Origin: Phenylobacterium sp.
Lineage (GTDB): Bacteria > Pseudomonadota > Alphaproteobacteria > Caulobacterales > Caulobacteraceae
NCBI GenBank assembly: GCA_017991675.1
Contig: JAGOQB010000005.1
Coordinates: 124,001 to 188,000, forward strand
Direction: 5' to 3'
Length of the DNA: 64,000 nucleotides
The position numbers and the translations under genes were made by a program. The number at the start of each line of letters is the position of its first letter. Position 1 is the first letter of the stretch. The notes under the pieces were generated by a model. The model was not told the DNA's origin, made no database searches, and saw only the letters and a list, made by a program, of their open reading frames with translations. Of this stretch, positions 45,242 to 54,056 are shown one piece after another.

Positions 45242-45523
45242 ATGCTCAAAATCATCGCAGTATCGACTGCGCTCGCGCTCGCCGCGGGCGCTGCAGTCGC
45301 CGCTCCCGCCGGATACGGCGCCGCCGTCGTGCGGGTCGGCGACCTCGACCTTGGCCGTCCGGCCGACGTCGAGCGTCTTCAAAGGCGCCTGGAGACCGCC
45401 GCGCTCGAAGCGTGCGGCGCGCACGCCGGCAGCGTCCGGATGGTCAAACAGGCCGTCGCACGCTCGGACTGCTACCGTGAGACCCTCGCCCAGGCTTCGG
45501 CCCAGGTGCTGGCCGGCCGCTAG
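45242..45523 (+). CDS. UrcA family secreted protein
   Basis: A 93-aa protein with a signal peptide (about 1-20, ALALAAGAAVA) and a mature part with VRVGDLDLGRPADVERLQRRLETAALEACG and a second Cys in DCYRET. The UrcA family is small, secreted and typical of Caulobacter, Phenylobacterium and sphingomonads. The two Cys likely form a disulfide. Its stop directly abuts the stop of the convergent 62-aa gene (45524-45526). Function unknown. Confidence 0.87.
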   Translation: MLKIIAVSTALALAAGAAVAAPAGYGAAVVRVGDLDLGRPADVERLQRRLETAALEACGAHAGSVRMVKQAVARSDCYRETLAQASAQVLAGR

Positions 45524-45712
45524 TCAGTCGTCGTCATCGTCGAAGTCGTCATCGCCGCCCAGGACGTCGTTCAGGGCGTCGATGATGGCGTCCATCTGGT
45601 CGGGTGAGACCTCAAGCGCGACGGGGTCGCCGCCGGCGCCGGCCACGGTCAGAAGATAGCCCTCGTCAGTCTCCTCGAACTCGAAGCGCTCGAGCGGTTT
45701 CGGCTGGGCCAT
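45524..45712 (-). CDS. small protein with acidic C-terminal tail, unknown function
   Basis: A 62-aa protein. The middle (LERFEFEETDEGYLLTVAGAGGDPVALEVSPDQMDAIIDALNDVL) looks like a small beta-then-helix domain; the end is an all-acidic run (GGDDDFDDDDD). The start ATG (45710-45712) has a strong AGGAGG 5 nt upstream. It abuts the convergent UrcA gene with no gap. Codon use matches its neighbours, so it is probably real. The acidic tail could mimic nucleic acid. Confidence 0.68.
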   Translation of the reverse strand: MAQPKPLERFEFEETDEGYLLTVAGAGGDPVALEVSPDQMDAIIDALNDVLGGDDDFDDDDD

Positions 45713-45811
45713 GGGGACCTCCTGTCCGTTGGCGTCGCGGCGGTGCGTGGAGCATCGCCCCTGAGAGCGAATCCGCGCCATCTCCGTTCCAAGAAATCAT
45801 GCGCCGGCGCG

Positions 45812-46153
45812 TCAGGCGCCTGCCTCTCGCGCATTGACCAGCTTCTTGGGGGCGATCTTGCGCCAGCGGCGTTCCAGGAAGTGCTGCAGCGATCCGGGGT
45901 GCAGGCGCTCAATGCGGGCCAGCACGCTGGGATAGTCCTTGTAGTGCGGCGTGATGTGGAAGGTCGCCGGTTCGGCTTCCATCAGCATTTCACGTTCGTC
46001 GTGGCTGACGTCCAGCAGCACCAGGCTCTGGTCCTCGCTGCGCAGGCGGGTGAAGAACTTGCCGTTCACCTTGTAGGACGGCTGGCCATAGGACGTGCCT
46101 TCCTCGGCGCCCGGAAACGCCAGGATGAGGTCGCGAACTTCGTCGGGGGTCAT
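45812..46153 (-). CDS. MmcQ/YjbR family protein
   Basis: A 113-aa protein with the MmcQ/YjbR domain: TPDEVRDLILAFPGAEEGTSYGQPSYKVNGKFF, LHPGSLQHFLERRWRKIAPKKLVN. The fold is a double-psi or CyaY-like domain proposed to bind DNA; the name MmcQ comes from mitomycin biosynthesis, but most members are unassigned. Its start overlaps the YdeI-like stop (ATGA, 46150-46153), so it is coupled to that gene and to ggt. Confidence 0.88.
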   Translation of the reverse strand: MTPDEVRDLILAFPGAEEGTSYGQPSYKVNGKFFTRLRSEDQSLVLLDVSHDEREMLMEAEPATFHITPHYKDYPSVLARIERLHPGSLQHFLERRWRKIAPKKLVNAREAGA

Positions 46154-46728
46154 GGCGTTTCCCTCTTGGTCGCGGACACCAGCTTCACCCCGTCCGCGCA
46201 GGCGTCAATCAGGATCGTCATGCGCTTGGCGCGGGTCTCGGCGCCCTTGGCGCTGACCACGCGGTGGACGGCGACCTTGCGGTAAGAGGGCGAGAAGGCC
46301 TGGAAGGCGGCCCATGCCGGCGCGTTCGCCTGGAAGAGGGCGGTCTCGGCGTCGGAAAAGACCTGGACGCCGCGTTCGTGCGAATATTCGTTGGTGCGGC
46401 CCTTGCCGGCCTCGAACGCGGCCAGCCCGGCAGGATGGACCAGGCCCAGGGCGCGAAGCTCCTCGATCCGGCGGATGTTCACCTGGCTCCAGATGCCCTT
46501 CGGCCGCCGGGGCGTGAACCGGATGCGATAGCTTTCGCTGTCGATGGAATGGCGAACCCCGTCGATCCAGCCGAAGCACAGGGCCTGATCCACCGCCTGC
46601 GGCCAAGTGATCGAGGCGAGCCCCGTGCCTCGCTTGCGAAAGCCGACCGAGAGCTCGGTCGCGGTCTCGTGGTTGGCCTCAAGCCAGGCGCGGAACGCCT
46701 GCGGCGTCGCAAAGAAGGTCGGCTCCAT
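46150..46728 (-). CDS. YdeI/OmpD-associated family protein
   Basis: A 192-aa protein with WPQAVDQALCFGWIDGVRHSIDSESYRIRFTPRRPKGIWSQVNIRRIEELRA and KGAETRAKRMTILIDACADG, the mark of the YdeI/bacteriocin-protection family. This family was linked to polymyxin resistance in Salmonella and is common as a short cytosolic protein in many bacteria. The start ATG (46726-46728) overlaps the ggt stop as TGATG. The C-terminal part (KVAVHRVVSAKGAETRAKRM) is typical. Role here not known. Confidence 0.88.
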   Translation of the reverse strand: MEPTFFATPQAFRAWLEANHETATELSVGFRKRGTGLASITWPQAVDQALCFGWIDGVRHSIDSESYRIRFTPRRPKGIWSQVNIRRIEELRALGLVHPAGLAAFEAGKGRTNEYSHERGVQVFSDAETALFQANAPAWAAFQAFSPSYRKVAVHRVVSAKGAETRAKRMTILIDACADGVKLVSATKRETP

Positions 46729-48491
46729 CAATAGGCCAAGGCCACGCCGTCCTTGCGCATCTCGGTCGCCGCCGCATAGCGGCCGGGCCAGCGCTCGATC
46801 GCCTGATAGCCGCCGTAACCGCCGGGATCGGGCGCGAGCGTCCAGCCGATGGCCGCCAGCGCGGCCTTGGTCGCTTGCGGCACGCCGGTTTCGAGGTTGA
46901 GCACCCCGGTTCCCTTCTGCGCTTCGCCGGTCGGTTCGCTCGATCCGCCATGATGCCAGCGCGGACTGTCGCCGGCCTCCTGCACGCCCAGGCCGAAGTC
47001 GACCATGTTGGAGATGATCTGCGCCTGGCCCTGGGGCTGCATGTCGCCGCCCATGACGCCGTACGACAGCCACGGATCGCCGCCCTTGGTCGCGAACCCC
47101 GGGATGATGGTCTGGAAGGGCCGCTTGCCGGGCGCATAGATATTGGCGTGGCCGTCCTGCAGGGCGAACAGCTCGCCGCGGTTCTGGAACATGAAGCCCA
47201 GGCCGTCCGGCGACAGGCCCGAGCCCATGCCGCGATAGTTCGACTGGATGATCGAGACCATCATTCCGTTGGCGTCGGCGGTGGTGAAGTAGGTGGTGTC
47301 GCCGCGGCTCGGCGCCTGGCCGGGAAACACCGGCGTCAGGATCTTGCCGGGCGAGATCAGCTTGGCGCGCTCTCGGGCGTACTCCTTCGACAGCAGCCAC
47401 TCGGTCGGCGTCTTGTAGAAGTCGGGGTCGGCGTAGAACCTGGCGCGATCCTCGAAGGCCAGGCGCTTGGCCTCTACGGCATGATGGATCGCCGCGGCCG
47501 ACTGGAAGCCCATGCCCCTGAGGTCGAAGGTCTCCATGATGTTCAGCATCTGCAGCGTGGCCAGGCCCTGGCTGTTGGGCGACAGGCCCCAGACGTCGAC
47601 GCCGCGGTAGTTGACCTTGTGCGGCGGGGCCCAGCGCGCGCGGTGCGCGGCCAGGTCGGCCTTGGTCATCCAGCCGCCGATCCGCTTGAAATAGGCCTCG
47701 ATGGTCTGGGCGACCTCGCCGCCATAGAAGCCGTCGCGCCCGTTGGCGGCGATCTGCCGATAGGTGCGGCCCAGCGCCGGATTCTTGAATATCTCGCCTT
47801 CCTTCGGCGTACGGCCGTCCGGGGCCCAGACCTTCCTGAAGTTCTCAGTTTCCTCGATCCCGGCGTTCGGGCGGGTGAAGTTCTTCAGCGACCGGTCGAG
47901 GTAGTAGGCGACGTTCTGGGACACCGCGTGCCCCTCCTCGGCGTAGATGATCGCCGGCGCGAACAGGTCCTTCCACGGCAGCTTGCCGTAGCGCAGGTGC
48001 AAGGTCCACCAGGCGTCGACGGCGCCCGGCACGCTGACCGATACGGCGCCATACGAGGGGATCAGGCCGTTCTTCGACCGGCCGCGCACGGTCTCCAGCG
48101 ACAGGCCCTTGGGGCTACGGCCCGAGCCGTTCAGCCCTTCGACGCGACGGGTCCTCGGGTCCCAGACCATGACGAAGCAGTCGCCGCCGATGCCGCAGGC
48201 GATCGGCTCGACCAGGCCGAGCACCGCATTGGCGGCGATCGCCGCATCGACCGCCGACCCGCCCAGCCGCAAGACGTCGAGCGCCGCCAGGCTGGCCAGC
48301 GGATGGGCGGTGGCCGCTGCGCCGTGGGCGCCCCAGGCGGCGCTGCGCGAAGCGAAGGTCGCCCCATCGACGCGATCGCCGCCCTGCACGTCGGGACGGT
48401 CGCGATTGGGGTTGTCGGCGCGGCTCTGCGCCCAGGCGCCGCCGGCGATCGCCGTGGCGGGCAGGGCGGCGAGGAAGGTGCGGCGGCGCAT
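46728..48491 (-). CDS. ggt: gamma-glutamyltransferase
   Basis: A 587-aa N-terminal nucleophile hydrolase that cleaves glutathione and other gamma-glutamyl compounds in the periplasm. It starts MRRRTFLAALPATAIAGGAWA, a signal with a possible Tat-type RRRTFL. The self-cleavage site with the catalytic Thr is in PSRGDTTYFTTADANG, and GGSAVDAAIAANAVLG plus PNSQGLATLQML are conserved. Large and small subunits arise by autocleavage. It leads a coupled operon with the YdeI-like and MmcQ genes. Confidence 0.95.
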   Translation of the reverse strand: MRRRTFLAALPATAIAGGAWAQSRADNPNRDRPDVQGGDRVDGATFASRSAAWGAHGAAATAHPLASLAALDVLRLGGSAVDAAIAANAVLGLVEPIACGIGGDCFVMVWDPRTRRVEGLNGSGRSPKGLSLETVRGRSKNGLIPSYGAVSVSVPGAVDAWWTLHLRYGKLPWKDLFAPAIIYAEEGHAVSQNVAYYLDRSLKNFTRPNAGIEETENFRKVWAPDGRTPKEGEIFKNPALGRTYRQIAANGRDGFYGGEVAQTIEAYFKRIGGWMTKADLAAHRARWAPPHKVNYRGVDVWGLSPNSQGLATLQMLNIMETFDLRGMGFQSAAAIHHAVEAKRLAFEDRARFYADPDFYKTPTEWLLSKEYARERAKLISPGKILTPVFPGQAPSRGDTTYFTTADANGMMVSIIQSNYRGMGSGLSPDGLGFMFQNRGELFALQDGHANIYAPGKRPFQTIIPGFATKGGDPWLSYGVMGGDMQPQGQAQIISNMVDFGLGVQEAGDSPRWHHGGSSEPTGEAQKGTGVLNLETGVPQATKAALAAIGWTLAPDPGGYGGYQAIERWPGRYAAATEMRKDGVALAY

Positions 48492-48655
48492 GGCGACTCC
48501 GGAGAACGATTGCTGATCGTGGCGGCACTATAAGGTCAAGTTTGCCCCGCGTACGCGCGTCGTGCGGTCGGTTGCGCCAGCTGCGAGGACTTTCCGTCCA
48601 CGTCCGATTGCCCTTTGGGGCCCTGCTCGGCTATATGCCGCCCTTGGGGATAGAC

Positions 48656-48946
48656 ATGCGAACAATCGACGCCTTGGCGGCGTCGGCGGCGTTGCTCGCC
48701 GTTCTGGCGTTCAGCCAGATGGCGGGCCAGCAGGCGTCGCCCGACGAGATCGCCGCCGAAACCTGGATGCTTGAGCAGGACATGGTCCGGCTGCTGGGCG
48801 CGATGAGCGGCCCGGCCGAGGCCTGTTATGCGATGACCCTGCCGTCGGCGAAGGCGGGCGAAGGGCTGTTGCCGCTGGCCAAGGATCGTGCGGGCGTGGC
48901 GCTGGCCTCGTCCTGCGATCCGACGATGATCTCCCAACTGACCTAG
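48656..48946 (+). CDS. small exported protein of unknown function
   Basis: A 96-aa protein with an N-terminal hydrophobic signal (IDALAASAALLAVLAFSQMA). The mature part has DEIAAETWMLEQDMVRLLGAM and two Cys (EACYAM, SSCDP). The start ATG (48656) has GGGGA about 6 nt upstream; the frame reaches back to 48542 but without a good start. It shares one CTAG (48943-48946) with the convergent YkgJ gene as stop. No family recognised. Confidence 0.68.
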   Translation: MRTIDALAASAALLAVLAFSQMAGQQASPDEIAAETWMLEQDMVRLLGAMSGPAEACYAMTLPSAKAGEGLLPLAKDRAGVALASSCDPTMISQLT

Positions 48947-49449
48947 CTGGCGTCCACGTCGCTCAGGATCATCGCGTACGGGACCATCATGCCGTCGCGC
49001 TCGGCGTAGCCGCTGACCAACTTGTGCTTCGGATCGACCAGGCCCAGGTCGACGTCCTCGTGCGGGAAGACGACGATCCGCCGGTCGCCGATGCACACCA
49101 CCAGTTCGCGCCCCTCCAGCGCCAGTTCCGACATCGCCTTCAGCCGACGGTAGTAGGGCTCGCGCTTCCAGGCCCCCGGCTGGTTCGGATCGACGATGAC
49201 GTTCAGCCGTTGGCCGTCCTTCTCGGTGTACATCAGGAACTTGGCCCGGTCGGGCCGCCAGGCCTCGTCCAGCTTCTCGCTGTCCAGCCACAGGCAGACG
49301 AAGCTGCGGCAGGCGGGCGGCCGCTCGTCATAGACGCCGCATCCGGCCGCACGCTTGAAGTGCCCGCACCAGGCGCCGGCCGGCTTGTCCAGCGACTGGA
49401 TCGCCAGCAGCTTGCAGCACATGCCGCATTCGCCGCAGCTCTTGCCCAT
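48943..49449 (-). CDS. YkgJ-family cysteine-cluster protein
   Basis: A 168-aa protein. The N-terminal cluster CGECGMCCKL plus WCGHF, GCGVYDERPPACRSFVC fits the YkgJ/UPF0153 family, in which the Cys bind zinc or an iron-sulfur cluster. The C-terminal half (NVIVDPNQPGAWKREPYYRRLK, RRIVVFPHEDVDLG) is the family's other domain. Function not established. It sits opposite a small hypothetical gene with interlocked stops. Confidence 0.88.
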   Translation of the reverse strand: MGKSCGECGMCCKLLAIQSLDKPAGAWCGHFKRAAGCGVYDERPPACRSFVCLWLDSEKLDEAWRPDRAKFLMYTEKDGQRLNVIVDPNQPGAWKREPYYRRLKAMSELALEGRELVVCIGDRRIVVFPHEDVDLGLVDPKHKLVSGYAERDGMMVPYAMILSDVDAS

Positions 49450-49520
49450 TTCCGGCTCCCGTCGTCAGGGGGCGGACGATAGCGTGAGTGCGTGACGGTT
49501 CGACGACGGCGGGAGATGTG

Positions 49521-50000
49521 ATGGGGTTCGGGCGAATCATGCTGGCAGCTGGCGTCGTCGCCGGCGCCTTGTGGGGCTGCGTCAATGACGGCCGCGATCC
49601 TGCGATGCGGCGCGCCTTGGTTGTGCTGGAAGGCGGACGGGCCGCCACGCTCTACTCGCTTGAGCCCGTGACCAGCGACGTACGCCTTCCCCGGTTGAAT
49701 GGGTACGCGGTCCTGGGCACCGCGCAGCTCGGCCCGGCCGATACGGTCAGGGCCGCCCGCCAGATTGCGCGGGGCTTGGTGGTGCGGGAGTGGTCGGCAG
49801 GTTGCTTCACGCCTCGCCAGGCATTGCGCATCGCCGCCGGCGGGCCGGTCTATGACTACCTCGTCTGCGACGAATGTGGTCGCCTTGCGGTCTATCAGGA
49901 CGGCAAACAAATAGGCTCGGTCGATTACGACGGCCCGTCCGTCGCCTTGAAGGATCTGTTGCGCCGCGAGGGCGTGCCGCAATCCGAGACGGAATTCTGA
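49521..50000 (+). CDS. putative lipoprotein of unknown function
   Basis: A 159-aa protein. The N-terminus MGFGRIMLAAGVVAGALWGC is a signal with a plausible lipobox (ALWGC, Cys about residue 20). The mature part shows GYAVLGTAQLGPADTVRAARQIARGLV and a CxxC in YDYLVCDECGRLAVYQDG. The start ATG (49521) has GGGAG 5 nt upstream. No family recognised. Coding bias fits the surrounding genes. Confidence 0.75.
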   Translation: MGFGRIMLAAGVVAGALWGCVNDGRDPAMRRALVVLEGGRAATLYSLEPVTSDVRLPRLNGYAVLGTAQLGPADTVRAARQIARGLVVREWSAGCFTPRQALRIAAGGPVYDYLVCDECGRLAVYQDGKQIGSVDYDGPSVALKDLLRREGVPQSETEF

Positions 50001-50004
50001 GCGC

Positions 50005-50346
50005 CTAGCTCTCTGACCAGACCGCCAGTTCGTTGCCGGACGGGTCGCGGAAGTGGAAGCGTCGGCCCCCTGGGAAGCTGAAGATCGGCTTGACGATGGC
50101 GCCGCCGGCGGCCTGCACCTTGGCGACCATGGCCTCCAGGTCGTGAGCGTAGAGCACTACCAGGGGCTTGTCCGTCTGGGCCGCGGCGTCGGCGTCGAAG
50201 CCGCCGTCCAATCCTTCCTCGAACGCAGCATAGCTGGGGCCATAGTCGGTGAAGCTCCAGCCGAAGGCCGACTGATAGAAGCGCTTGGTGGAGACCAGAT
50301 CGCCGCCCGGCAGCTCCACATAGTCGATCTTGCCGTCTTCGCGCAT
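50005..50346 (-). CDS. VOC-family (glyoxalase-like) protein
   Basis: A 113-aa single VOC domain protein with IDYVELPGGDLVSTKRFYQSAFGWSFTDYG, FIFSFPGGRRFHFRDPSGNELAVWSE-type end (IFSFPGGRRFHFRDPSGNEL). Glu positions and the GWSFTDYGPSYAAFEEG block place it in the glyoxalase-like group of unknown substrate. It lies 4 nt from the stop of the lipoprotein gene. Confidence 0.87.
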   Translation of the reverse strand: MREDGKIDYVELPGGDLVSTKRFYQSAFGWSFTDYGPSYAAFEEGLDGGFDADAAAQTDKPLVVLYAHDLEAMVAKVQAAGGAIVKPIFSFPGGRRFHFRDPSGNELAVWSES

Positions 50347-50391
50347 GGCGCTCTCTGCTATCGAGTTCTCAATTCGTTCCAGTCTGGGCTG

Positions 50392-51054
50392 TCAGGCCGG
50401 CAGAGTCCAGACGGCGGTCTTCTTGACTTCGCGGTCCTCGAGTTCGCGGGTGGTCGGCACCTCGTACTCGGCCAGTTTCTCCAGCCCCACGCGCGGGAAG
50501 TAGCTGCGGCCCGGATCGCCGATCAGCACCCGGGTTCCGCGCACATGGGCGGCGGCCAGCCAGTCCATCACCTGCGTCGCCAGCGGCTTCTCGTAGCAGA
50601 TGTCGCCGGCCAGGATGACGTCGACGTCCGGCGGCGGGGCGTCCAGCAGGTTCTGGTCGGTGAAGTCGATCCGCACGCCGTTGAGCTCGCCGTTGACCGC
50701 CAGGGCCGCGCCGCAGAACGGGTCGATGTCGGTGGCCAGCACGTGGCCTGCGCCCGCCCGCATCGCCGCGATGCCGACGATGCCCGAGCCCGAGGCGAAG
50801 TCGACGACGCGCTTGCCGGCGACCTCGTCGGGATGGTCGAGGACATAGCGCGCCAGCGCCTGGCCGCCGGCCCAGGCGAAGGCCCAGAACGGCGGCGGCA
50901 GGCCGATCTCGGCCAGAGCCTCCTCGGTCAGGCGCCAGATCGGCGTCACCTCGTCGGCCAGATGCAGGTTCAGCTCGGGCGTATGCGGCGGTGGCTGGAT
51001 GCGGGTGTTTTCGAGGATGAAGGCGCGGCGGCCTTCCTGGGTCTGGATAATCAC
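50392..51054 (-). CDS. ETF-beta lysine methyltransferase-like class I methyltransferase
   Basis: A 220-aa SAM methyltransferase. It has the ETFKMT/METTL20-type N-terminus (LADEVTPIWRLTEEALAEIGLPPPFWAFAWAGGQALARY), motif I VVDFASGSGIVGIAAM, ATDIDPFCGAALAVN and the ILAGDICYEKPL motif. Homologues methylate the beta-subunit of electron transfer flavoprotein. The start is a GTG (51052-51054). No ETF gene is in the window. NNMT/PNMT-type methyltransferases are the alternative. Confidence 0.85.
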   Translation of the reverse strand: MIIQTQEGRRAFILENTRIQPPPHTPELNLHLADEVTPIWRLTEEALAEIGLPPPFWAFAWAGGQALARYVLDHPDEVAGKRVVDFASGSGIVGIAAMRAGAGHVLATDIDPFCGAALAVNGELNGVRIDFTDQNLLDAPPPDVDVILAGDICYEKPLATQVMDWLAAAHVRGTRVLIGDPGRSYFPRVGLEKLAEYEVPTTRELEDREVKKTAVWTLPA

Positions 51055-51151
51055 CCGCGCCCCCTAGCATGGGCGCGTGGGGCGTGCGCGTCCCATCGGC
51101 GGGAACCTAACGCCCAGTTTTCGCCTTTTTCCCTCCAAGCGGGAGAAGGCC

Positions 51152-51739
51152 ATGACGACAGATCAAGGATTGCGGTCCCCAAACCCTGTGCTGACCTTCA
51201 TGTTCGAGGGCGTCTCCTGGCAGGCGATCGCCCTGCGCGGCGTGGCCGGCGTAATCTTCGGTCTGCTGGCGTTGTTCGCGCCGGTGACCACGGCGCTCTC
51301 GCTCATCCTGGTGTTCTCGATCTACCTGATGGCCGACGGCTTCCTCGCGATCGCCAGCGCCTTCAAGGCGATGCGCGCGCGGCACTCCTGGGGCCTGCTG
51401 GCGCTCGAAGGCGTAGCCAACATTGTCGCCAGCCTGATCATGTTCTTCATACCGGGCCTCGGCATGATCACCTTCGTCGCCATCGTCGCGGTCTGGGCGC
51501 TGTTCGCCGGCGGGGTGAAGCTGGTGACGGCGATGCGCCGCGGCCCGGTGCCGGCGCGGGGCTGGCTGGCCTTCTCGGCGGTGGTGTCGCTGCTGTTCGG
51601 GGTCGTGCTGATCCTCGCCCCGATGACCGGCGCGGTGGTGTTGACCTGGTGGCTCGGAATCTACGGCCTGGTGTTCGGCGCGGTGCTGCTGTTCCTGGCC
51701 TTCCAGCTCCGCTCGGCGCGCAAGAAGGCGGGGCGCTAG
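51152..51739 (+). CDS. HdeD-family (DUF308) membrane protein
   Basis: A 195-aa protein with six hydrophobic segments in three pairs ([107 protein letters not shown]). This is the HdeD acid-resistance family; Caulobacter homologues are uncharacterised. The start ATG (51152) has GGGAGAAGG 3 nt upstream. Its stop shares CTAG with the convergent acetyltransferase gene. Confidence 0.9.
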   Translation: MTTDQGLRSPNPVLTFMFEGVSWQAIALRGVAGVIFGLLALFAPVTTALSLILVFSIYLMADGFLAIASAFKAMRARHSWGLLALEGVANIVASLIMFFIPGLGMITFVAIVAVWALFAGGVKLVTAMRRGPVPARGWLAFSAVVSLLFGVVLILAPMTGAVVLTWWLGIYGLVFGAVLLFLAFQLRSARKKAGR

Positions 51740-52410
51740 GCGGGCTCCCTCCTGATGGCGTTGTCCGACTTCTTGAAACTCCACCATTCCGGCGCGTGCG
51801 GCGTCAGGCGGCCCTCGCGGACAGCGGCCTCGATTTCATCGACGGCCTTCGCAGGGTTCGTCAGGTCGAATGCCTGACCGATCAGATTGTAGCGCCACCA
51901 TTCGAGGGCGAGGAGGCGCTCGATCATGGCTTCATCGAAGCGGTAGCGGATCGTCCTGGCCGGCACGCCGCCGACGATGGCGTAGGGCGGCACGTCCTTG
52001 GTCACCACGGCGCCCGCGGCGATCACCGCTCCGTCGCCGATGGTGAGGCCGGTCTTCAGCTTCACGCCGGCGCCGATCCACACGTCGTTGCCGATGGTTG
52101 TTCGCTTCAGTTTCTCGAAGCTGGCGACTGGGGGCGCGTCGAAGGGGCTGGGGAACAGCTTCTCATAGGCGAAAGGACTCGTGGTCAACCCGTCCAGAGG
52201 GTGGTCCGTAAGAACCGATACGTGGTCGCCGATGGAACAGTATCGGCCAATGTCCGTGTAATGCAGCGTGGTTAGTGGCGAGATGTAGGAAAAGGCGCCG
52301 CCGCGGACGTTGTTCAACGTGACGTTCGCCATGACCCTGAAGGGCGTCTCCAACACGACGAGCCCGTTCAGGAAGGTTTGAGGGCTGATGACAAAGGTCG
52401 CTTGGGTCAT
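51736..52410 (-). CDS. CatB/Vat-type O-acetyltransferase (left-handed beta-helix)
   Basis: A 224-aa hexapeptide-repeat acetyltransferase. Hexapeptide-type turns are visible from [73 protein letters not shown]. The acetyl-CoA enzymes of this class modify chloramphenicol or streptogramins, or sugars of surface polysaccharide; the acceptor cannot be told. The stop shares CTAG with hdeD (51736-51739). Confidence 0.9.
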   Translation of the reverse strand: MTQATFVISPQTFLNGLVVLETPFRVMANVTLNNVRGGAFSYISPLTTLHYTDIGRYCSIGDHVSVLTDHPLDGLTTSPFAYEKLFPSPFDAPPVASFEKLKRTTIGNDVWIGAGVKLKTGLTIGDGAVIAAGAVVTKDVPPYAIVGGVPARTIRYRFDEAMIERLLALEWWRYNLIGQAFDLTNPAKAVDEIEAAVREGRLTPHAPEWWSFKKSDNAIRREPA

Positions 52411-52502
52411 GGGACTCCCGAAGGCGCTACAGTGACGCCATGGCTCTGGAGGCCTTGCCGACGACGATTCGGATCAACGCGACAAGGTCCAAGAGCCTGG
52501 TG

Positions 52503-53435
52503 CTATGCGGCCTTGGCTGCCGCCAGCGCCAGCACCTTCCGGTAGCCGCCCGGCTCGATCAGCATCTGTTCGCTGACGCCCTTGGCCCGCAGCAGGCGAT
52601 GCACGCGGGGCAGGTTGTAGCAGGGCACATGCATGAACATGTGGTGCTCGCAGTGATAGTTCACGTAGTAGGGCGCGATCAGCAGCCGCTCGGCGAAGCC
52701 GGCCTTGGTTGTCCGCGCCTGGCGCATCGGGTCCGGCTCGCCCACCTTGATGCAGGCGTGCTCGGCGATGTTGCGCAGCCGGGTGACCAGCGGCAGCCAG
52801 GTCGCCTGCGGCAGCACCCACAGCACCGGCCAGGCCCACCACAGGCCGAACGGCGCGGCCACCGCGGTGACGATCAGGCCGAAACCCAGCCAGCGGCGCT
52901 TGTCCTTGATCTCCTGGACGATGATCGGCAGCACCGGTTGTCCGGCCTTGCGCATCTTCAGCTTGGCGACGAACGCGCCGAACCGCTGCTTGAAGAAGGT
53001 CTGGCCGGTCAGGTCGCGGACGATCTTGCGCCGCAGCGACAGCGGGGTGATCGGGAACGGCGCCGACAGCACCAGGTCCGGGTCCTCGCCCTGCTGGGCG
53101 AAGCGGTGGTGCGTCAGGTGATAGGGGCGGTAGCGGTGCAGGCCGCCGGGCGTCAGCCACTCGCCGATGAAGTCGTTGACCTTCAGGTTCTTGTGCAGGG
53201 CGCCGTGGGCGGCGTCGTGCATCAGGATCGCCAGCCCCAGCTGGCGCGTGCCGATGATCATCACCGCCAGCGGCAGGGTCAGCGGCCAGACCACGACCAT
53301 CGCGCCGGCGGCGATGATCAGCGCCCAGGCGTGGGCGATCATGGCCAGGCCGCGCCAGGAGGAGCGAGCCGAGATCGGCGCCCATTCCTGGTCGGTGAAG
53401 AAGTCCTTGGGCGAGAGGCGGGCGGCCGCGGCCAT
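52503..53435 (-). CDS. fatty acid desaturase family protein
   Basis: A 310-aa membrane di-iron desaturase/hydroxylase. The three histidine boxes are intact: HDAAHGALH, LTHHRF (HLTHH) and HCEHHMFMH. Several hydrophobic segments (AWALIIAAGAMVVVWPLTLPLAVMIIG and WPVLWVLPQ) surround them. Substrate may be a membrane acyl chain or a carotenoid/other lipid. Its start overlaps the stop of the TetR gene (TGATG), so the two are coupled, and an operator precedes TetR. Confidence 0.9.
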   Translation of the reverse strand: MAAAARLSPKDFFTDQEWAPISARSSWRGLAMIAHAWALIIAAGAMVVVWPLTLPLAVMIIGTRQLGLAILMHDAAHGALHKNLKVNDFIGEWLTPGGLHRYRPYHLTHHRFAQQGEDPDLVLSAPFPITPLSLRRKIVRDLTGQTFFKQRFGAFVAKLKMRKAGQPVLPIIVQEIKDKRRWLGFGLIVTAVAAPFGLWWAWPVLWVLPQATWLPLVTRLRNIAEHACIKVGEPDPMRQARTTKAGFAERLLIAPYYVNYHCEHHMFMHVPCYNLPRVHRLLRAKGVSEQMLIEPGGYRKVLALAAAKAA

Positions 53436-54049
53436 CAGTCGTGTCCTCGGTTGGCGTCGTGCTGCATCAGGGCGAGCATCTCGTCGACGGCTTCCTGCGT
53501 GGTGGCGCCGGTCGCCCCGTCGCGCAGGGCGACCCCCAGCGCCAGGGTCCAGAACCGCCGTGCGGTGACGGCCGGGTCGTCGCCGCCGGTCCAGCCGCGC
53601 CGGGCCTTGGTCTCGGCATAGGCGCGGTCGCCCTGGGCGTGCAGCCGCTCGAAGGTGCGCTCGACCTGCGGGACCAGGTCCTGGCGCCGGCGGGTGAGGG
53701 ACAGCGCCTCGACGAACAGCGCCAGGCCGGGCGATCCGACCACGGTCTCGACCAGCACGCGGTTGTAGTGCGGCCCGCTGGCCGCGCCGGCGGCGGCCCC
53801 TTCGGCCTGGCGGGCGACGTAAAGCACCTCGCGGCAGGCGGCCTCGACGAACAGCGCCTCCTTGGTGCGGAAATAGTAGGTGATCTGGCTGGGGAAGGCG
53901 CCGGCCGCCGCGGCGATGTCGGCCACCGCCACGCCGGCAAGTCCCTGATCCTTGAACAGCGTCACGGCGGCGTCGAGCAGGCGCGAACGCATCCGCTTGC
54001 CCGGTTCCCGCACCGCTCGCGTCGCCTTCAGGGGTCGCACGTTCGACAT
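53435..54049 (-). CDS. TetR-family regulator, coupled to desaturase
   Basis: A 204-aa regulator. The N-terminal helix-turn-helix (about 25-70: RSRLLDAAVTLFKDQGLAGVAVADIAAAAGAFPSQITYYFRTKEALF) is canonical. The C-terminal ligand domain has ALFVEALSLTRRRQDLVPQVE. The start ATG (54047-54049) has a palindromic operator 8 nt upstream, suggesting auto-repression with control of the desaturase in the same operon, as in other TetR-desaturase pairs that sense acyl-CoA. An in-frame ATG at 54085 would read through the operator. Confidence 0.9.
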   Translation of the reverse strand: MSNVRPLKATRAVREPGKRMRSRLLDAAVTLFKDQGLAGVAVADIAAAAGAFPSQITYYFRTKEALFVEAACREVLYVARQAEGAAAGAASGPHYNRVLVETVVGSPGLALFVEALSLTRRRQDLVPQVERTFERLHAQGDRAYAETKARRGWTGGDDPAVTARRFWTLALGVALRDGATGATTQEAVDEMLALMQHDANRGHD

Positions 54050-54056
54050 GGCGTTA

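Noticed and set aside
46150..47400. Long frame joining part of the ggt region to the YdeI-like protein
   Set aside because: The upstream portion is an alternate-frame reading of ggt; the true protein begins at 46728 where the ggt stop and its start overlap as TGATG.
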